Assembly: GCF_002749615.1 (NCBI RefSeq)
Contig: NZ_CP024201.1
Span: 3,448,501-3,512,500 of the forward strand
Direction: 5' to 3'
Length of the DNA stretch: 64,000 nucleotides
Source: Caulobacter mirabilis
Lineage (GTDB): Bacteria > Pseudomonadota > Alphaproteobacteria > Caulobacterales > Caulobacteraceae
Shown in pieces: positions 1 to 8,987 of this stretch; position 1 is the stretch's first letter, and every line of letters begins with the position of its first letter. A program made the position numbers and the translations under genes. A model generated the notes under the pieces. That model did no database searches. It was not told the origin of the DNA and saw only the letters and a program-made list of their open reading frames with translations.

Positions 1-598
<598 letters not shown>

Positions 599-784
599 CT
601 AGCGGTTTCGACATGACCCGCGGGGGCGGCCTTGATCGCCGGCGCTGCGGCCCCCGACGGGCGGGCGCCTCAACGAAACTCTCGGCGGCTGGCTCTGTTT
701 CCTCGCGGCCTCTCTCTCGGATTGCCGGCCGAAGTGTGCGTCCAAACTCGCGATAAAGAGAAGCGCCAAACCTCAATGAGTGCG

Positions 785-804
785 ATAGGCTTTGCCTATC
801 ATAG
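785..804. promoter_or_regulatory. OxyR binding site between katG and oxyR
   Basis: ATAGGCTTTGCCTAT at 785-799 is a perfect ATAG-N7-CTAT inverted repeat and carries the LysR-type T-N11-A pattern. A further ATAG at 801-804 forms CTAT-C-ATAG with it. This matches the known OxyR half-site consensus. It sits 12 to 31 bases upstream of the oxyR ATG and about 205 to 225 bases from the katG start. That position fits autorepression of oxyR together with activation of katG; the regulatory outcome is inferred. Confidence 0.85.
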
Positions 805-815
805 AGGCGCGCCGC

Positions 816-1721
816 ATGAATCTTCGGGACCTTCGCTACCTACTGGCCGTGGCCGAGCATGAGCATTTCGGACGCGCCGCCCGGGCCTGCGGCGTCAGCC
901 AGCCGACGCTGTCGGTCCAGATCCGGAAGCTGGAAGAGCTGATGGGCGTCGCCCTGTTCGAACGCAGCAGCAAGACCGCCGCGCCGACCGCCGCCTGCCT
1001 GCAGCTGATCGGCCACGCCCGCGCCGCCGTGACGGCGGCCGAGGCCATCCTGGCCACCGCCCGGAACCTGCGCGATCCGCTGGCCGGACGGTTCCGGCTC
1101 GGCATCATCCCGACGCTGGCCCCCTACCTGCTGCCGCTGGTCTTTGCCCCCTTGCGCGAAGCCCTGCCCGATCTCGAGGTGGAGCCGTGGGAGGACCAGA
1201 CCGCCGCCCTGCTCGCCCGGCTGCGCGCGCATGAGCTCGACGCCGCCCTGCTGGCCACGGACGTCGACGGACCCGACCTGCTGAGCCTGCCTCTGTTCGC
1301 TGAGCCCTTCCTGGCCGCGCTTCCGCCCGAGCACCCCCTCGCTGATCAGTCGGTGATCGCCGAGACCGACCTGGCCGGCGACATCCTCGTGCTGGCGGAC
1401 GGTCACTGCCTTCGCGACCAGGCCATGGAAGCCTGCGGGCAGGAGGCCGCGCTGGGCGGGGCGCTGCGGGCCGCCAGCTTGTCGACCCTGCTGAACATGG
1501 TCGCCGCGGGATACGGCACGACCCTGGTTCCGGGCCTCGCGGCGGGCGCCGCGCAGGACGCGGGGATCGTCCTGCGTCCCCTCGCCGCCCGGGCCGGACG
1601 CACCGTGCGCATCGCCTGGCGCGCCCACTACCCACGCCGCTCCGCCGTGGAAGCCGTGGGCGAGGTCGTGGCCGATCGTCTCCGGGGCTTCGCGCAGGGC
1701 GCCGCCGCCGGAACGATCTAG
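816..1721 (+). CDS. oxyR: Hydrogen peroxide sensor / LysR-family regulator OxyR
   Basis: LysR-type transcription factor that senses peroxide through a reversible disulfide. The N-terminal winged helix-turn-helix (about residues 1-60, MNLRDLRYLLAVAEHEHFGR) is followed by the substrate-binding fold. The diagnostic motif DGHCLRDQAMEAC holds Cys198 and Cys207, equivalent to the redox pair of E. coli OxyR. The ATG at 816 is chosen because homologues begin at this methionine; an in-frame TTG at 792 would place the start inside the OxyR box. Length (301 residues) is normal for the family. It is divergent from katG, its classical target. The gene after it is convergent, only 10 bases away. Confidence 0.96.
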   Translation: MNLRDLRYLLAVAEHEHFGRAARACGVSQPTLSVQIRKLEELMGVALFERSSKTAAPTAACLQLIGHARAAVTAAEAILATARNLRDPLAGRFRLGIIPTLAPYLLPLVFAPLREALPDLEVEPWEDQTAALLARLRAHELDAALLATDVDGPDLLSLPLFAEPFLAALPPEHPLADQSVIAETDLAGDILVLADGHCLRDQAMEACGQEAALGGALRAASLSTLLNMVAAGYGTTLVPGLAAGAAQDAGIVLRPLAARAGRTVRIAWRAHYPRRSAVEAVGEVVADRLRGFAQGAAAGTI

Positions 1722-1731
1722 GCGCCCCTCC

Positions 1732-2712
1732 TCAGGCGCGGATGAACGCCAGCAAATCCGGGTTCACGACATCCGGATTGATGGTGCAGAGCCCGTGACC
1801 GAGCCCTGGATAGATCTTCAGCGTCCCCTTCTTGAGCAGCGGCGCCGACATCTTGGCGGCCGAGCCGATCGGGACGATCTGGTCGTCGTCCCCGTGCATC
1901 ACCAGCGTCGGAACGGCGATCGCCTTCAGGTCCTCGGTGAAGTCGGTCTCGGAGAAGGCCTTGATGCAGTCGTAGTGCGCCTTGGCGCCGCCCATCATGC
2001 CCTGCCGCCACCAGTTGGCGATGACGCCTTCCTGAGACTTCGCGCCCGGTCGATTGAAGCCGTAGAACGGCCCGGCCGGCACATCGCGGTAGAACTGCGC
2101 CCGGTTGGCGACCAGGGCGGCGCGAAAGCCGTCGAACACCTCGACCGGCAGGCCGCCGGGGTTGTTGGGCGTCTTGACCATGATCGGCGGCACCGCCCCG
2201 ATCAGCACCGCCTTGGCCACACGTCCGCCGCCGCCATGACGGGCGACGTAGCGCGCCACCTCGCCGCCGCCCGTGGAATGACCGACATGGATCGCGCCCT
2301 TCAGATTCAGCGCGGCGGCCAGTTCCGCCACGTCGGCGGCGTAGGTGTCCATCTCGTTGCCGGTCCAGGTCTGGGTCGAGCGACCATGACCTCGCCGATC
2401 GTGCGCAATCACGCGATACCCCTGAGCCAGGAAGAACAGCATCTGGTTATCCCAGTCGTCCGCGCTCAGCGGCCAGCCGTGGTGGAACACGATCGGCTGC
2501 GCGTCCTTGGGACCCCAGTCCTTGTAGTAGATCTCCGTTCCGTCCTTGATCTGGATCTTGGGCATGGTCTGGTCTCCGGAAGGGTCGTGGGATGGTCGTT
2601 CACCTGCGATCAGCGCGGTCGGAACCGTAAGGCCGACGCCCAGGCCGCCCGCGGCGGCGAGCACGTCGCGACGAGAACACGCGATCAGTCCCGGGCGGTT
2701 CGAGCGAGCCAT
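1732..2712 (-). CDS. Alpha/beta hydrolase, non-haem chloroperoxidase type, with Tat signal
   Basis: Alpha/beta-hydrolase of the cofactor-free haloperoxidase/esterase group. Visible are the nucleophile elbow GHSTGGGE (Ser146), the acid in HGDDDQ (Asp276 or 277) and the catalytic His306 in GLGHGL. Residues 8-40 ([18 protein letters not shown]) form a twin-arginine signal with a hydrophobic core, so export is predicted. Homologues normally begin at what is Met50 here ([18 protein letters not shown]). That ATG, at 2565, has its own well-placed GGAGA, while the ATG at 2712 has AAGGA. Both forms may be made. Upstream lies a motif shared with the neighbouring two-component genes, suggesting it is an output gene of that system. 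Substrate unknown. Confidence 0.85.
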   Translation of the reverse strand: MARSNRPGLIACSRRDVLAAAGGLGVGLTVPTALIAGERPSHDPSGDQTMPKIQIKDGTEIYYKDWGPKDAQPIVFHHGWPLSADDWDNQMLFFLAQGYRVIAHDRRGHGRSTQTWTGNEMDTYAADVAELAAALNLKGAIHVGHSTGGGEVARYVARHGGGGRVAKAVLIGAVPPIMVKTPNNPGGLPVEVFDGFRAALVANRAQFYRDVPAGPFYGFNRPGAKSQEGVIANWWRQGMMGGAKAHYDCIKAFSETDFTEDLKAIAVPTLVMHGDDDQIVPIGSAAKMSAPLLKKGTLKIYPGLGHGLCTINPDVVNPDLLAFIRA

Positions 2713-2805
2713 CGATCTGTTCCTTGTTGCGAACGTGTTCGGACGTCCAAGGTTCGTCGCAATCGAGGCCGCGCCGCCATTCCGCTCTTCGGGTCGCGGA
2801 GCTGC

Positions 2806-2817
2806 ACTTTGGTATTA
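2806..2817 (-). promoter_or_regulatory. Copy (a) of the TACCAAAGT motif
   Basis: Read on the minus strand this is TAATACCAAAGT. It lies between the exported hydrolase (start 2712) and the histidine kinase (start 2881). It shares nine consecutive bases, TACCAAAGT, with the copy at 8853-8866. Probable regulator site or part of a regulated promoter; the binding protein is inferred to be one of the local FixJ-type regulators. Confidence 0.5.
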
Positions 2818-2880
2818 GGGGGATTACGCACCGCCGCGCCGCGGACGTAGTCTGGCCCCGGGGCCGGACGGCGGGGGACG

Positions 2881-4383
2881 ATGGCGGATCGCGATCAGGA
2901 CGACAGAGCCGGCGCCGCCAAGCGCGTCTTCTCACTCTGGCCCGCCGCGACCGGCGTCCCCTCCTCGTCCGGCTCGGCCGACCTGCCAGCCTGGGCCCGA
3001 TCGGCCGCGCCGCAGGCTCGGCGACGGCGCCTGCGCGGCGCGGACATCCTTGTCGGCGCCGCGGCCGTGGCCGTGCTGACCCTGCTGCTCGTCAACCTCA
3101 CCGCCGGCGCCGTGACCGTCGGCCTGTCGGCGCTTTGCCTGGCGCTGCTTCTGGTGACGCTGGCGCTGCTATGGAAGGAGCGGCGGCGGGAAGACGCGGA
3201 CGCGGCTTGGCGGGACACGCTGTTCGAGCGCACGGGCATATCGCTGTGGCGCGAGGACTGGTCGGCGGTCGGCGAGGCCATCCTGGCCCTCAAGCAGCGA
3301 GGCGTGCACGACATCGAGGGCCACTTCGCCGCCCATCCCGACGAGGCGCGAGACCTCCGCCGCCGCGTCATCGTCAAGGACGTCAACGCCTTTGCCGCCG
3401 AGATGATGGGGGCCGGATCGAAGGCGGATCTCCTGGGACCGCTGGACCGGATCCTGCCCGACAGCGACCAGACCTTCGATCAGTGGCTGATCGCGTTCGG
3501 GCGTGGCGACACCTTCTACCGATCAGAGACGCACATCGTCCGTCCCGACGGCACGCACGTCGACACCCTGTTCACCGCCGAGCTGCCGACGACGCTCGAG
3601 GGCTTCAGGAACATCCTGGTCACCGCGCTGGACATCACCGACTACAAGGCTCTGCAGACCAAGCTTGTCGCCGCCGAGACCGACGCCGCGCGCGCCTCGC
3701 GCATCTCGACGATGGGCGCGCTGACGGCTTCAATCGCCCACGAGGTCAACACGCCGCTGGCTTCGATCCTCGCCAATGTCGAGGCGGGCCTGCGCTGGCT
3801 GCGACGGCCGCAGCCGAACCTACCGGAAGCGGAGCAGGCGATCGAACGCGCGATCCGCGACGCCGCCCGCGCCCATGAGGTCATCGCCCGGACGCGGGAT
3901 TTCCTCAGCGCCGCGCCGCACGCGATCCAGCCGGTCGACATGGCCGAAACCGCGCGGCTGGCCATGGTGCTGATCGATCGCGAACTCCGATCCCACCAGG
4001 CTTCGGCGCACCTCGACGCCACGCCCGGCTTGCCGCAGGTCGACGCCGACCCGATCCAGATGCAGCAGGTCCTGGTCAACCTGATGGTCAACGGCCTCCA
4101 GGCGATGAAAAGCTGCGCCCCGCCCCGGGACCTGCGCGTCACGCTGCGCGCCGTGGACGGCGAGGTGATCGTCTCGGTGACCGACCAGGGGCCCGGCATC
4201 GATCCGACGATCCGCGGCAAGCTGTTCGATCCATTCTTCTCGAGGAAGGAGAACGGCATGGGCATGGGGCTGGCCATCTGCCGGACCTGTGTCGAGGGAC
4301 ATGGCGGACGAATCTGGGCCGAGCCCAACGCGGACCGCGGCGCGACCTTCGCCTTCAGCCTGCCGCAGGCGAGGTCCGGTTGA
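2881..4383 (+). CDS. Membrane PAS histidine kinase (FixL-like)
   Basis: Two-component sensor kinase. Two adjacent membrane helices (about residues 55-75 and 78-98) follow a polar N-terminal tail. A PAS-like domain (about 115-255) begins SLWREDWSAV and contains GVHDIEGHF and DVN, a form also seen in the kinase at 7256. HisKA carries SIAHEVNTPLASI with the phospho-acceptor His287. The ATPase domain shows the N box (NLMVNGLQAM, Asn404), G1 (DQGPGI) and G2 (GMGMGLAI). The periplasmic loop between the helices is almost absent, so sensing is probably by the cytoplasmic PAS domain. It is convergent with, and 3 bases from, the FixJ-type regulator, its likely partner. Ligand unknown; no haem-binding His can be assigned with confidence. 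Confidence 0.9.
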   Translation: MADRDQDDRAGAAKRVFSLWPAATGVPSSSGSADLPAWARSAAPQARRRRLRGADILVGAAAVAVLTLLLVNLTAGAVTVGLSALCLALLLVTLALLWKERRREDADAAWRDTLFERTGISLWREDWSAVGEAILALKQRGVHDIEGHFAAHPDEARDLRRRVIVKDVNAFAAEMMGAGSKADLLGPLDRILPDSDQTFDQWLIAFGRGDTFYRSETHIVRPDGTHVDTLFTAELPTTLEGFRNILVTALDITDYKALQTKLVAAETDAARASRISTMGALTASIAHEVNTPLASILANVEAGLRWLRRPQPNLPEAEQAIERAIRDAARAHEVIARTRDFLSAAPHAIQPVDMAETARLAMVLIDRELRSHQASAHLDATPGLPQVDADPIQMQQVLVNLMVNGLQAMKSCAPPRDLRVTLRAVDGEVIVSVTDQGPGIDPTIRGKLFDPFFSRKENGMGMGLAICRTCVEGHGGRIWAEPNADRGATFAFSLPQARSG

Positions 4384-4386
4384 TCG

Positions 4387-4995
4387 TCAGACCCCGGCCT
4401 TCAACCGATCCGCCATCCGGACCAGATCGGCGACGGTGCGGGCCTTCAGTTTGCGCATCGCCGAGCGACGGTGAGTCTTGACGGTCGACTCGCTGAGCGA
4501 CAGGTCGCCAGCGATCTGCTTGTTCAGGCGGCCCAGCGCGACCAGGTCGACCACCTGCCGCTCGCGCGCGGTCAGCCCTCCGTAGAGACGCTGAAGGTCC
4601 AGGAGGGCTTCCTCGACAGCCCACCGTTCTTGATCGGCGGCGACGGCGGCCAGCGCCGCATCGAACAGATCCCGGTCGCGGATCGGCTTGGTCAGAAAGT
4701 CCGCCGCTCCCGCCTTCATGGCCCGGACGCTCATGGGGATATCGCCGTAGCCGGTCATGACCAGAACCGGCTGGGACATGCCCAGCGCCGACATGCGGTT
4801 GAGCAGGTCCAATCCGTTCCCGTCCGGAAGCCGCACGTCGACGATCACGCAGCCGGGACGGTTCGGCCGGTCAGCGGCCAGGAAGCCCTCGATCGAGGCA
4901 TGGTCCATCGTCTCGTAGTCCGCCGAGCGGAACAGCCCGCGCAACGCTTCGCGAAGCAGGGCGTCGTCGTCGATGATGTGGATGAGCGGCGGCAT
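4387..4995 (-). CDS. FixJ-family response regulator 1
   Basis: Receiver plus LuxR-type helix-turn-helix regulator of 202 residues. The receiver has the acidic pocket IIDDD near the N terminus, phospho-acceptor Asp53 (VIVDVRLPD), MTGYGDIPMSVRAMKAG and Lys103 in LTKP. The DNA-binding part begins GLTARERQVVDLVALG and includes SLSESTVKTHRR. It is tail-to-tail with the kinase ending at 4383. It is strongly similar to the regulator at 6118 (both contain RLNKQ-AGDL and LADLVRMAD-like ends), so the two are probably duplicates. It is divergent from the AraC gene at 5148. Confidence 0.93.
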   Translation of the reverse strand: MPPLIHIIDDDALLREALRGLFRSADYETMDHASIEGFLAADRPNRPGCVIVDVRLPDGNGLDLLNRMSALGMSQPVLVMTGYGDIPMSVRAMKAGAADFLTKPIRDRDLFDAALAAVAADQERWAVEEALLDLQRLYGGLTARERQVVDLVALGRLNKQIAGDLSLSESTVKTHRRSAMRKLKARTVADLVRMADRLKAGV

Positions 4996-5147
4996 GCAAC
5001 GATCGATGGACGGCGGCTGTGTCCGTTCCAGGACAATGCCTGAATGTTGGGCCGCCGTCTTTTCCCTAGTTGCTGTTCTGCGCTCAAGGGTCTGGAGTAG
5101 CGCCAGGAGCAGTTTGTCCGACGACCACCGTCAACTGGAGAACGACC

Positions 5148-6038
5148 ATGGAAGGGCACGGCATCGCCAAGTTCCGCGACGCCAACCTGCTCGCCGCCTC
5201 CTCCCGGCGTCCCTGGACATTACTGTCGGCGGAACTCCGGCAGCACGGAGCCGGACAGATCGACGCCTTCGTGCCCCAGAACGCCGAGATCACCCAGATC
5301 ATTCAGGACGTGAACGAGGCGGTGTCCACCCGGGCGTCGGGGGGCGTCCGTCAGGAGGTCGCCGCCCGACCGGGAACGACCTGGCTCTGCCCGGCCGGCA
5401 TCCGCGAGGAGGCGACCCGTCTGTCCGCCGATATCCCTCAGGTCCTGCACGTCTACATCCCGCCGCACAGCTTCCTGACCGGCGAGCTGGCGACGCTGGA
5501 TTTCCGCGCCCAGGACCTGCGCTATCAGGCGCGGGTCGGCAATCCGCGGATCATGGCCATCCTCGCCGCGATCACCCAGGAGCTCCGATGCGAGAGCGCC
5601 TCCGGCGGCCTGAGGACGGACGCGCTGGCGATCGACCTGATCTCGACGCTCGCCGCCGGCCATGGCGAAACACCAAGCGCCAGTCCGCCGACGACGCTGA
5701 TCGGCGGCCTCGATCGACGGCGGATGGATAGAACCCTGGCCTTCATGAACGACCATCTCGACCAGGACCTGAGCCTGACCGATCTGGCCGAGGCCGCCAG
5801 CGTGAGCGTCTTCCATTTCTCCCGCGCCTTCCGTCGAACCATGGGCCTGGCCCCGCATGCCTATCTCAGCCGCCGGCGCCTCGACCTGGCCAAACGCCTG
5901 CTCGCGACCGGCTCCCTGAGCCTGGCAGAGATCGCCCTGACCTGCCGGTTCTCGGGTCAGGCCAACTTCACCCGCGCCTTTACGCGCGCGGTGGGCGTGA
6001 GCCCGGGCCGGTATCGCGGCGAGGTCCGGGCGCTCTGA
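5148..6038 (+). CDS. AraC-family transcriptional regulator
   Basis: AraC/XylS-type regulator of 296 residues. The C-terminal 100 residues hold the two helix-turn-helix motifs: DLSLTDLAEAASVSVFHFSRAFRRTMG and SLAEIALTCRFSGQANFTRAF, with the family ending GVSPGRYR. The N-terminal domain (about 1-185) resembles the cupin-like part of AraC proteins in layout, but I cannot name its ligand. The ATG at 5148 is preceded by GGAGA at 5137-5141 or so; an upstream in-frame extension lacks such a site. It lies inside the two-component island and points toward the regulator at 6118. The conserved motif of the island starts 12 bases after its stop. Confidence 0.9.
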   Translation: MEGHGIAKFRDANLLAASSRRPWTLLSAELRQHGAGQIDAFVPQNAEITQIIQDVNEAVSTRASGGVRQEVAARPGTTWLCPAGIREEATRLSADIPQVLHVYIPPHSFLTGELATLDFRAQDLRYQARVGNPRIMAILAAITQELRCESASGGLRTDALAIDLISTLAAGHGETPSASPPTTLIGGLDRRRMDRTLAFMNDHLDQDLSLTDLAEAASVSVFHFSRAFRRTMGLAPHAYLSRRRLDLAKRLLATGSLSLAEIALTCRFSGQANFTRAFTRAVGVSPGRYRGEVRAL

Positions 6039-6049
6039 TTACTTCTCGT

Positions 6050-6060
6050 CCTTGGTATTA
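6050..6060 (-). promoter_or_regulatory. Copy (b) of the TACCAA motif
   Basis: Minus-strand reading TAATACCAAGG, matching TAATACCAAAG of copy (a) in ten of eleven positions. It lies between the AraC stop (6038) and the start of FixJ-type regulator 2 (6118). It is the weakest of the four copies because the right half differs. Confidence 0.4.
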
Positions 6061-6117
6061 TTGGCCGCCCTCGGCGACCGTGGCATGAGTCAAGGCATCC
6101 AGAGGCGCAAGCAGGTC

Positions 6118-6750
6118 ATGGGGCGGGAACCGGTCATTCATATCGTCGAGGACGACGCCTCGCTTCGCCAGGCGCTGGAGGACCTGTTCCAGTCCGTCGG
6201 CCACAGCACCCGGACATTCGGATCCACGGCGGCCTTCATCGAGAGCGTCGATCGCGACGCGCCGGGCTGCCTCGTGCTCGACATCCGCCTGCCGGGCGTC
6301 AGCGGCCTGGATTTCCAGGTCCGGATGGAAGGCCTGGGCATCCGATTGCCGGTGATCCTGATGACCGGCCACGGCGACATCCCCATGTCTGTTCGCGGCA
6401 TGAAGGCCGGAGCGGTCGATTTCCTGACAAAGCCCTTTCGCGACCAGGACATGCTGGACGCGGTCACCGAGGCGCTGGAGCGCGACGACCGGCGGCGCGC
6501 CGCCGCCGCCGATACGGCCGAGGTCTGGCGACGATTCTCGACGCTGTCGCCGCGCGAGCAGCAGGTCATGCGCCTGGTCAGCGCGGGGCGTCTCAACAAA
6601 CAGGTCGCGGGCGATCTCGCCATCAGCGAGGTCACCGTGAAGATCCACCGCGGCGCGGCGATGCGAAAGATGGGCGCGCGGTCGCTGGCGGACCTCGTGC
6701 GCATGGCCGACGTGATCAGCGCCTCACCGCAGACTAACACCACAGTATGA
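6118..6750 (+). CDS. FixJ-family response regulator 2
   Basis: Receiver plus LuxR-type regulator of 210 residues from this start. The receiver shows VEDD, Asp55 (LVLDIRLPG), MTGHGDIPMSVRGMKAG and Lys105 in LTKP; the output domain shows TLSPREQQVMRLVSAG and AISEVTVKIHR. The ATG at 6118 gives MGREPVIHIVEDD, the usual beginning for this family; an ATG at 6085 in the same frame would add 11 residues and cannot be ruled out. It closely resembles regulator 1 at 4387-4995. The stop codon lies inside motif copy (c), which precedes the receiver gene at 6823. Confidence 0.92.
   Translation: MGREPVIHIVEDDASLRQALEDLFQSVGHSTRTFGSTAAFIESVDRDAPGCLVLDIRLPGVSGLDFQVRMEGLGIRLPVILMTGHGDIPMSVRGMKAGAVDFLTKPFRDQDMLDAVTEALERDDRRRAAAADTAEVWRRFSTLSPREQQVMRLVSAGRLNKQVAGDLAISEVTVKIHRGAAMRKMGARSLADLVRMADVISASPQTNTTV
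6737..6750 (+). promoter_or_regulatory. Copy (c) of the TACCAAAGTATGA motif
   Basis: ACACCACAGTATGA, matching ATACCAAAGTATGA of copy (d) in 12 of 14 positions. It overlaps the last codons of regulator 2 and is 72 bases before the GTG of the single-domain receiver, so it may mark a promoter for the receiver and kinase pair. Confidence 0.5.
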
Positions 6751-6822
6751 TACCCGGCGCGCGATCACGGGTGCGAATAGAGCCGTGCCGCCGCCCCGCG
6801 GTAAGCTCTGAAGAAACCCCGA

Positions 6823-7188
6823 GTGTCACACGATCTGCTGATCTCGGTCGTCGAGGACGACCCGTCGCTCCTGCAGGCCATGGTCGGCCTGGTGGAGTCG
6901 CTGGGCTACCGAGCCGCCGGCCATGCGTCGGCCGAGGCCTTCCTGGCGGCTGGAGACCTGGACTCGGACTGCATCATCACCGACATCCAGATGCCTGGCC
7001 TGAGCGGCATCGAACTGAAGCACCGCCTCGTCGAGCTGGGCGCGACAACGCCGGTGATCATGGTCACCGCACGGACGGAACCCGGTCTTCTCGCGAGAGC
7101 GCGCGAGAGCGGCCCGACCTGCCTGCTGCAGAAGCCCTTCAGCGCGGAGGCGCTGATCGGTTGCCTGAAGACAGCGCTACGCTCGTGA
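6823..7188 (+). CDS. Single-domain response regulator (CheY-like receiver)
   Basis: A 121-residue receiver domain with no output domain. The acidic pocket VEDD, phospho-acceptor Asp54 (IITDIQMPG), the conserved Thr (MVTAR) and Lys104 (LQKPFSAEAL) are all present. The start is a GTG. The kinase at 7256 follows 67 bases later on the same strand. In systems of this kind such a protein acts as a phosphate sink or relays phosphate between kinases; which applies here cannot be read from sequence. It resembles the receiver halves of the two FixJ-type neighbours but is clearly more divergent. Confidence 0.88.
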   Translation: MSHDLLISVVEDDPSLLQAMVGLVESLGYRAAGHASAEAFLAAGDLDSDCIITDIQMPGLSGIELKHRLVELGATTPVIMVTARTEPGLLARARESGPTCLLQKPFSAEALIGCLKTALRS

Positions 7189-7255
7189 ACGTCGTTCTCA
7201 AAGAGAGCGCAAGGGACTAGCGTCGCTGCAGACGCGCTGGGCCTCGGGGGACGCC

Positions 7256-8815
7256 ATGCCACAGGGCGGATTTGGAGATCTGTTCGAGCTGGCGCACGAG
7301 AGCATTCTCGTGCGGGATATGGACGGGCGGCTTCTGTCCTGGAACGCGGCGTCGACGCAACTCTACGGCTGGTCCGAACAGGACGCGTTGGGCCGATCGC
7401 TCGACGCGCTGTTCGGCGATGGGGCGAACGAGATCGCGCCCGAGTTGCTGGCGAACGGCCGCTGGGACGGCGAGATCCGCCGCCGCAACGCCGCCGGCGC
7501 CGATCTGGTCGTCGAGATCCGCCAGAGCCTGCGCCGCGGCCCGGACGGGCAACCTGTCGGGATCGTCGAGATCGGCCGCGACATCACCGCCAAGCTCGAC
7601 GCCGAACGTGCTCTGAAAGCCGCCGAGCGGCGGTATACCAATCTCTTCCAGGCGATGGCCGCATCATTCTGGGAACTGGACTTCACGCCCGTCGGGACGA
7701 TGCTGCGGCGACTGCGCAAGAGCGGCGTCGACGACTACAGCCAGTATTTCCGCGATCACCCTGCGTTCATCCGGGAGATGATGCGCGTCACGCGCATCGT
7801 CGACGTCAACGACGCGACCGTCCGCCTCTTCGCCGGCGGCGATCGCAGCCTCCTGACCGGTTCGGTCGAACCCTATTGGCCCGAGGCCGCCGGCGAGGTC
7901 TATGCCGCCAGCGTCGTGGCGGCGGTCAGCGGCGCGCCGAGCTACTCCACCGAGACGACCCTGCGTCGCGCCGACGGATCCGAGTTCCAGGCGCTGTTCA
8001 CGGCCGCCTTTCCCTCGGAGTCGGTGGACCAGGGAGCCCTGCTGATCGGCGTGATAGACATCTCCGAGCGCAAACGCGCCCAGGCGGCCGAACGACGGCT
8101 GCAGGACGAGTTCGCGCATTCCGCGCGGATTTCGATGCTCGGCGAGCTTACCGCCTCGATCGCCCACGAGGTCAATCAGCCGCTGGCGGCGATCGCGACA
8201 AACGGATCGGCGAGCCTGCGATGGCTGAGCCGCTCGCCGCCCGACACCGACCGCTGCGCCGTGCTCACCGAGCGGATCGTCGCCGACGCTCAGCGGGCGG
8301 CCGACATCATCGGGCGCATCCGGGGCATGGCGTCGAACCAGCCCACGGCGGTCGAAGCGCTGTCGATCAACGCCCTGGTGCGGGAGACCGCGATCTTCCT
8401 CCAGCCTGAACTCGCGGCGCACGACGTCATGCTGACGGTCGCCACGGCCGCGGGGCTTGAGCCCGTGCGAGGCGACCGGACCCAGCTTCAACAGGTGTTC
8501 GCCAACCTGCTGATCAACGGCGCCCAGGCGATGAGCCAGGCCCGCTGCGCCGAACGTCGGTTGGTCGTCCGCACCGGCATGAACCTGGCCGGTCATGTCC
8601 AGGTGACCGTCGAAGACACCGGTCCCGGCCTGGCGCCCGAGCATCTCGAGCGTCTGTTCGAGAGCTTCTTCACCACCAAGGCGTCCGGCATGGGCATGGG
8701 CCTGGCCATCTGCCGCTCGATCGTGGAGCGGCATGGCGGCGGCGTCACGGCCGGCAACGGTCCGCAAGGCGGCGCGGTCTTCACCATTGTCCTACCGGTC
8801 GACGAGGCCGCCTGA
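7256..8815 (+). CDS. Soluble PAS-PAS histidine kinase (FixL-like)
   Basis: Cytoplasmic sensor kinase of 519 residues with no membrane segment. PAS1 covers about residues 5-115 and ends GIVEIGRDITAK; PAS2 covers about 125-275 and ends IGVIDISERKRAQ. PAS2 contains SFWELDFTPVG, GVDDYSQYFRDHP and IVDVNDATVRLF, the same unusual pattern as in the kinase at 2881. HisKA has SIAHEVNQPLAAI with His304; the ATPase domain has NLLINGAQAM (Asn421), EDTGPGL and GMGMGLAI. It is co-oriented with the single-domain receiver just upstream. Probable partners are that receiver and regulator 2. The signal is unknown. Confidence 0.92.
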   Translation: MPQGGFGDLFELAHESILVRDMDGRLLSWNAASTQLYGWSEQDALGRSLDALFGDGANEIAPELLANGRWDGEIRRRNAAGADLVVEIRQSLRRGPDGQPVGIVEIGRDITAKLDAERALKAAERRYTNLFQAMAASFWELDFTPVGTMLRRLRKSGVDDYSQYFRDHPAFIREMMRVTRIVDVNDATVRLFAGGDRSLLTGSVEPYWPEAAGEVYAASVVAAVSGAPSYSTETTLRRADGSEFQALFTAAFPSESVDQGALLIGVIDISERKRAQAAERRLQDEFAHSARISMLGELTASIAHEVNQPLAAIATNGSASLRWLSRSPPDTDRCAVLTERIVADAQRAADIIGRIRGMASNQPTAVEALSINALVRETAIFLQPELAAHDVMLTVATAAGLEPVRGDRTQLQQVFANLLINGAQAMSQARCAERRLVVRTGMNLAGHVQVTVEDTGPGLAPEHLERLFESFFTTKASGMGMGLAICRSIVERHGGGVTAGNGPQGGAVFTIVLPVDEAA

Positions 8816-8852
8816 ACCGACCGCACCGGCCCGCGCTCGGGTTGGCTCCGCT

Positions 8853-8866
8853 CATACCAAAGTATG
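8853..8866 (+). promoter_or_regulatory. Copy (d) of the TACCAAAGTATGA motif, palindromic form
   Basis: CATACCAAAGTATG is a perfect inverted repeat (CATAC-CAAA-GTATG). It lies 121 bases before the alpha/beta hydrolase start at 8988 and 38 bases after the kinase stop. It is the most symmetrical of the four copies and gives the best view of the likely binding site. Confidence 0.6.
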
Positions 8867-8987
8867 AAGCGGCGACCATCCCGCACCATTGGCCCGGGGA
8901 CGGCTGCGTCCGATCATATCCCACGACGGAGAACCGCCACGATCGCTCGCGGGACCGCTGGACCGCGCGCCCAAGGGGAGACGCCTC

